A stretch of 8,914 nucleotides of DNA, taken from positions 1 to 8,914 of the forward strand of contig JAJZAL010000214.1 of NCBI GenBank assembly GCA_021799405.1, in the 5' to 3' direction. The position numbers and the translations under genes were made by a program. Within the stretch, counting starts at the first letter, position 1, and each line of letters opens with the position of its first letter. The stretch is from Acidobacteriota bacterium. GTDB taxonomy: Bacteria > Acidobacteriota > Terriglobia > Terriglobales > Acidobacteriaceae. This document shows, in pieces, positions 5,206 to 8,914 of this stretch. The notes under the pieces were generated by a model. That model did not search any database, was not told the DNA's origin, and saw nothing but the letters and a program-made list of their open reading frames with translations.

Positions 5206-8178
5206 CTATCGCTGTACGCGGTGCAGGATCAGCGTCGGCGCCGGCATAAACCGCTGGAATGGACTCCTCGACGGATCCGATCCATCTGGCGCCGGCCCAA
5301 TTGCCGGACGGTTCGCCGCGGCTGTTTCCTCTGGTCGCTGCCGCCGGCCGCGGCCCTGGCCCATCTCTGGCCGAAGTTCAATCACGTCCACAATCAGCCT
5401 GCCGGAGTAAGTAGCATAACCGGCTTTAAAGCTGATGTGATCACCATCTACCTTGCCTTCCGTGATGGGCGTGGGCGCATCGTACCCGCCCGCCCAACTG
5501 CCTCCTAGACCGTCAACGCTCCCTGTCAGGGTATTTCCATCCTGCCGCAGCAGGAACACGACAGCGTCAGCACCGGTCGATGGATCAGCAGTATCATTCA
5601 TCGGTCTCCACAGGCCAGTAAGACCCGAACCTTCGGGCACCTCAGGCTTCCATACGGCCACTTGCGGACGCAGCGCTGTCTCCCGGGTCGCAATCGTCAC
5701 TTTTGCTGGCGCGAGCCCCGGAGACGTGGCCTCCACCGTGATGCTTCCGGACTTCTTGGCCGATTGCACAATGGCCATGCAAAGACCACTGAAAGCCTTC
5801 CGTACCGTGCCCTTATCGGATTCATGATCGGTGGGGTCGCCATTGCCTACGCCGATCAGCCTTCCATCCCCTGAAATCCTGAAGCTCACAACATTGTCCG
5901 TGATGGGCACAACGCGGCCCTGAGCATCGTGCACGGCTACCGCAAACATGGCCACATCCTCGCCGTCGGCATACAGATCCTTCCGGTCCGCCGTCATCAC
6001 CAGGCTGGCAGGCTTACCTGTCGTTTCCCGCTTCGCGGTCATCACCACCTTGCCACCTTTGTAGCCACGCGCTTCAATGGTTCCCGGCGCATACGTCACG
6101 TTCCATGCCAGGTGTGAGTTCTTCTTCATCTCTTTCACGCCCAGGCTCTGGCCGTTCAGCAGCAGTTCGACTTTGTCCATGTTCGAATGGACCCATACGG
6201 CGATCTCTTTGCCTTCCATGCCCGGCCAGTTCCAGTGCGGAAAGACGTGCAACACCGGCCGCGAGGTCCACCACGACTGGTAGTAATAGAAGGTATCTTT
6301 CGGAAAACCGCAGGTGTCAATGATGCCGTATTGTGAGCTGATGTTGGGCCAGCCGTTTGGAGAAGGTTCGCCACGATAGTCAAATCCCGTCCACACAAAA
6401 CCGCCGACGAGCCACGGCTGCGCATCGCAGAAGGTCCACCAGCCCTCGGCCGAGGCACGGCCTGTCGTCGTGTACGGATCGTACGAGCTGACGTAGCCCT
6501 TGTCTGGATCTGTAATGTACTCGCCGCGTGTACTCACGGCGCTTACCGTTTCCGTGCCAATCACAGGCTTATCGGGGTGCGTCTTGTGATAAGCGGCGGC
6601 TGCGGGATCCATATAGTTGTAGCCCATCACGTCACACACCGCCAGGCCTCCGGAGCCAATCGCTCCGGTTGGTGCAATTGATACCGGCCGCGTACCGTCA
6701 TGGCGGGACGCCATCGCTTTCATCGCGGTCAGGACCTTCACACCTCGCTCCATGCGCGCCAGGGCCTCTTCATTCCCCATCGACCACATAAATACACAGG
6801 GATGATTGCGGTCGCGCCGCACCAGATTCTCGAACTGACTCAGGCCTTCGGGATTCGACGACATCATGCGCGTCTCGTCAAAGACCAGCATTCCCAGTTC
6901 GTCGCATGCGTCCAGCAACTCAGGCGTGGGCGGATTGTGTGAGGTCCGCAGTGCGTTACAGCCCATCTCCTGCAGCTTGCGCACGCGGTAGTACTGTATG
7001 GCGTCGGGCAGCGCGGCGCCCACTCCCGCGTGGTCCTGGTGGTTGCAGGTCCCACGTACTTTCACCGGCTTGCCATTCAGGAAGAACCCATTCTGCGGGT
7101 CCAACTTCAGCGTCCGGATGCCAAAAGGAGTCTGATAGCGATCGACAACTTCGCCGCCGGATCTCACTTCCGTCACCAGCATGTACAGATTTCTCTCCTC
7201 CAGCGACCACAACTGCGGCTGGCTTACCGTCATCTCCTGCTCGTAGGTGTGCTCTCCTCCTTGTGGAACCGCGGTCGAAGTCGAAGTCACCTTCCCCACT
7301 GCCTTGCCTTCGGGATCGAGAACCGTAGAGACAACCCGGACATCCTGCGAGGCCTGGCTCTGGTTGCTCACATCCGTACGAATCGAGAGAGCTGCTTCAC
7401 TTCCCTGCACCTTGGCGGCAACAAACGTTCCCCACTTCTCTACATGGACTGGATTCGTCTTCACCAGCCAGACATGGCGATAGATTCCCGCCCCTTCATA
7501 AAACCAGCCATCGCTCAGGGTAGCGTCCACGCGCACCAGCAGCACGTTTTTTCCGCCGGGATTCGCAAAGTCGGTCACGTCAAAGCTGAACGGATCATAT
7601 CCCCCGCTGTGCCGACCGATATAAAAGCCATTGAAGACAACCATTGATTCCCGGTAAGCCCCGTCGAACTCGATAGTGATTCTTTTGCTCGCATCCGATG
7701 CCGGGAGGTCGAAGACGCGGCGGTACCAGCCCACGCTGGTCGCAGGATAATTCCGTCCCAGCGGATAAAAGCCCTTGCTGGTCAGCGCCGGATCATCGAC
7801 AAAGGGCAGCTCGACAGCCCAATCGTGAGGAAGATCGATGGGCGTCCAGTTACTGTCGTCGAAGGCAACCGAGCTGGCAGGCAGGAAATTTCCAGTCTTC
7901 TGAAAATTCCCCGTGCGTCCGCTTCCGAATCCAAAATCCTTGGCTGCATCGTCGGCGTTGCCCAGATGAAAGCGCCAGCCAAAATCCAGGAGCAGGCGTT
8001 CGCGCCCCGCACCCGATTCAGCGGACCTGCGCGGAACACCTTCGGAAGTCGAAAGCGGGCCGGAGCTTTCACCGGCAGCCTGCACCGCCGCCTCAATCGG
8101 CTTGATCCCCTGCGCCGCCGCCACGGCGGGCGCCAGCAAGCTGGCCTTCAACATATCGCGACGTGAAAACGCTGTCAT
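5206..8178 (-). CDS. Tat-exported glycoside hydrolase family 2 (beta-galactosidase type)
   Basis: The 990-residue protein cleaves terminal beta-linked sugars from oligo- or polysaccharides outside the cytoplasm; beta-galactosidase is the likeliest activity, but other GH2 specificities cannot be excluded. The ATG at 8178 is chosen because GGAGG lies 7 bases upstream and the protein then starts with a twin-arginine signal (SRRDMLK at 5-11, then an Ala-rich stretch, cleavage near 22). Domains: sugar-binding N domain, about 60-240 (LDFGWRFHLG, PHDW at 117-120, FYEGAGIYR); Ig-like domain, about 243-355; TIM barrel, about 360-650 (GTCNHQDHAGVG, RTSHNPP at 411-417); DUF4982-like, about 650-705; GH2 C-terminal domain 5-like, about 718-830; an extra small domain, about 850-935; and an Arg/Pro/Gly-rich tail, about 936-990. 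The acid/base is E470 in MGNEEA and the nucleophile E543 in VIGTET; both are intact. No transporter or sugar regulator is visible beside it. Confidence 0.93.
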   Translation of the reverse strand: MTAFSRRDMLKASLLAPAVAAAQGIKPIEAAVQAAGESSGPLSTSEGVPRRSAESGAGRERLLLDFGWRFHLGNADDAAKDFGFGSGRTGNFQKTGNFLPASSVAFDDSNWTPIDLPHDWAVELPFVDDPALTSKGFYPLGRNYPATSVGWYRRVFDLPASDASKRITIEFDGAYRESMVVFNGFYIGRHSGGYDPFSFDVTDFANPGGKNVLLVRVDATLSDGWFYEGAGIYRHVWLVKTNPVHVEKWGTFVAAKVQGSEAALSIRTDVSNQSQASQDVRVVSTVLDPEGKAVGKVTSTSTAVPQGGEHTYEQEMTVSQPQLWSLEERNLYMLVTEVRSGGEVVDRYQTPFGIRTLKLDPQNGFFLNGKPVKVRGTCNHQDHAGVGAALPDAIQYYRVRKLQEMGCNALRTSHNPPTPELLDACDELGMLVFDETRMMSSNPEGLSQFENLVRRDRNHPCVFMWSMGNEEALARMERGVKVLTAMKAMASRHDGTRPVSIAPTGAIGSGGLAVCDVMGYNYMDPAAAAYHKTHPDKPVIGTETVSAVSTRGEYITDPDKGYVSSYDPYTTTGRASAEGWWTFCDAQPWLVGGFVWTGFDYRGEPSPNGWPNISSQYGIIDTCGFPKDTFYYYQSWWTSRPVLHVFPHWNWPGMEGKEIAVWVHSNMDKVELLLNGQSLGVKEMKKNSHLAWNVTYAPGTIEARGYKGGKVVMTAKRETTGKPASLVMTADRKDLYADGEDVAMFAVAVHDAQGRVVPITDNVVSFRISGDGRLIGVGNGDPTDHESDKGTVRKAFSGLCMAIVQSAKKSGSITVEATSPGLAPAKVTIATRETALRPQVAVWKPEVPEGSGLTGLWRPMNDTADPSTGADAVVFLLRQDGNTLTGSVDGLGGSWAGGYDAPTPITEGKVDGDHISFKAGYATYSGRLIVDVIELRPEMGQGRGRRQRPEETAAANRPAIGPAPDGSDPSRSPFQRFMPAPTLILHRVQR

Positions 8179-8398
8179 TCCTACCCCTCCCGATTGTCCG
8201 GCTGGCTCCGCTGAGTCGCCGAATGCAGCTTTGTTCAAATCTTCTGGAATCCAAAGAAACGCCAGTATACGCCCTCGCGGCGCTTCCGCGCTTTGCCCTT
8301 TCCGCTGCACTTCCCCGGACGCGCGCGAAGCATAAGCTGCTGCAAGATTCTACCGGCAGGCGCCTTCGATATCCGGTCCAATGCGCCCGGTTCTGCGT
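8179..8398. other. 220-base spacer between GH2 and the URO-D-like gene
   Basis: It probably contains the GH2 promoter. On the minus strand a TATACT (8269-8264) could be a -10 box about 80 bases before the GH2 start, but no matching -35 box is seen, so I do not call a promoter. No RNA gene, operator palindrome or further coding sequence was recognised. Confidence 0.4.
8186..8190 (-). promoter_or_regulatory. Ribosome binding site of the GH2 gene
   Basis: On the minus strand GGAGG is followed by 7 bases and then ATG at 8178. It decides for this start over the in-frame ATG at 8310, which would put 44 untypical residues before the twin-arginine signal. Confidence 0.8.
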
Positions 8399-8411
8399 TC
8401 AGTAAACGCAG
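8393..8411. repeat. Perfect inverted repeat spanning the stop codon of the URO-D-like gene
   Basis: CTGCGTT (8393-8399) and AACGCAG (8405-8411) form a 7-bp stem with a 5-base loop. The TGA stop (8401-8399 on the minus strand) lies in it. No T-tract follows on either strand, so it is not a standard intrinsic terminator, but it could protect the 3' end of the transcript or aid termination. Confidence 0.4.
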
Positions 8412-8914
8412 TTGGCGGCCTCATCGGCATAGGCGTGTAAGAGGGCAATATCGGCATCGAAAAAGTGGTCGGATGGGCAAAGGATGTAGCGGCCAGACGG
8501 GCCCGCTTCCTGAAAGCAGCGGCGCACCTCTGCTCGCGTGGCCTTCGGATCGCAGCCGGTGAAAAAGTGTAGCTGATCGAAGCCGCCAATCATGCATGCG
8601 CGGTCACCAATCACTTCCCTTGCCGCGGCCAGGTTCGCATCTCCGCCCATCCCCGCGGGCGTAAACGTCTCGATCGCGTCTGGTCCCATCTCCAGCGTGC
8701 GCTTGACCATCGGCATGATCTTTCCGCAGAGGTGATAGACGATCCGCTGCCCGGCGCGATGCGCTGCATCAATTAATGGCTTGTCGTAAGGAGCCACAAA
8801 GCGGTCAAAAAAGCGCGGCGAAATCACACTGGCTGAGGCGTCGCCCCCACCCAGCTCCAGCAAATCATAGTGCGCGCCCGCCAGTGATTCGATAAATCCC
8901 AGCTTACGACGCTG
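8399..8914 (-). CDS. Uroporphyrinogen decarboxylase (URO-D) superfamily protein, C-terminal part
   Basis: The reading frame is open to the right edge, so the N-terminal half is outside the window; 171 residues are visible. Pattern of the superfamily's second barrel half: GGGDAS, VISPRFFDRFVAPYDKPL (about 30-47), YHLCGK (60-65), GPDAIETFTPAG (77-88), GDRACMIGGFD (103-113) and GRYILCPSDHFFD (141-153). Members are haem-pathway HemE or cobamide-dependent methyltransferases such as MtaA/CmuA, plus many uncharacterised relatives. The H61-x-C63 pair recalls the zinc site of the methyltransferases, whose third ligand is a Cys further on; C146 is a candidate but its spacing (83 residues) is not decisive. 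I see no HemE-specific segment, so an uncharacterised or methyltransferase-like member is favoured over HemE. The gene has the same orientation as GH2 but is 220 bases away, so operon membership is uncertain. Confidence 0.85.
   Translation of the reverse strand, partial: QRRKLGFIESLAGAHYDLLELGGGDASASVISPRFFDRFVAPYDKPLIDAAHRAGQRIVYHLCGKIMPMVKRTLEMGPDAIETFTPAGMGGDANLAAAREVIGDRACMIGGFDQLHFFTGCDPKATRAEVRRCFQEAGPSGRYILCPSDHFFDADIALLHAYADEAANCVY

Noticed and set aside
7030..7647. 205-codon frame opposite the GH2 gene
   Set aside because: It is antisense to the conserved GH2 N-terminal and Ig-like domains and shows no recognisable protein pattern.
8264..8269. TATACT as the -10 box of a GH2 promoter
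   Set aside because: No -35-like sequence at 16-18 bases upstream; noted only in the spacer description.
8179..8310. Longer GH2 start at 8310 (44 extra residues)
   Set aside because: It would bury the twin-arginine signal inside the protein, and GGAGG with correct spacing marks the ATG at 8178.

Overview
The window looks like the chromosome of a Gram-negative bacterium, most likely an acidobacterium (Terriglobia type). The pointers are a Tat-exported family 2 glycosidase with an extra small C-terminal beta-domain, a stand-alone uroporphyrinogen-decarboxylase-like protein, high GC content, and a type VI secretion (T6SS) cluster. The taxonomic guess is inference from gene style; there is no rRNA or other marker gene to confirm it.

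Left half (1 to about 5150, all on +): the distal end of a T6SS cluster. It starts inside clpV/tssH, the ATPase that recycles the contracted sheath; only its second AAA+ domain and C-terminus are present. Next come vgrG/tssI (trimeric spike) and a PAAR-domain spike-tip protein. The PAAR protein carries about 110 extra C-terminal residues that look like a fused effector domain. A 130-residue unknown protein follows, overlapping the PAAR gene by one base and having a near-perfect ribosome binding site; it is the natural immunity candidate. The last gene encodes a 160-residue protein resembling the DcrB/DUF1795 fold of Eag-type T6SS chaperones. The genes are packed with gaps of -1 to about 80 bases and probably form one transcript. 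A stem-loop with a weak T-tract lies just after the last one.

Right half (5206 to 8914, all on -): a convergent, unrelated carbohydrate/accessory region. A 990-residue Tat-exported GH2 enzyme (beta-galactosidase type) has both catalytic glutamates intact. Upstream of it, after a 220-base gap, is the C-terminal part of a URO-D superfamily protein that runs off the right edge.

The most interesting unit is the PAAR–C-terminal domain–130-aa protein–DcrB-like protein set: a plausible T6SS effector, immunity and chaperone module whose effector domain I cannot name with certainty. The VgrG is also notable for a strictly periodic octapeptide spike (19 units, the last irregular) followed by an eight-unit proline triplet tail. 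No tRNA, rRNA, CRISPR array, insertion sequence or integrase was seen.
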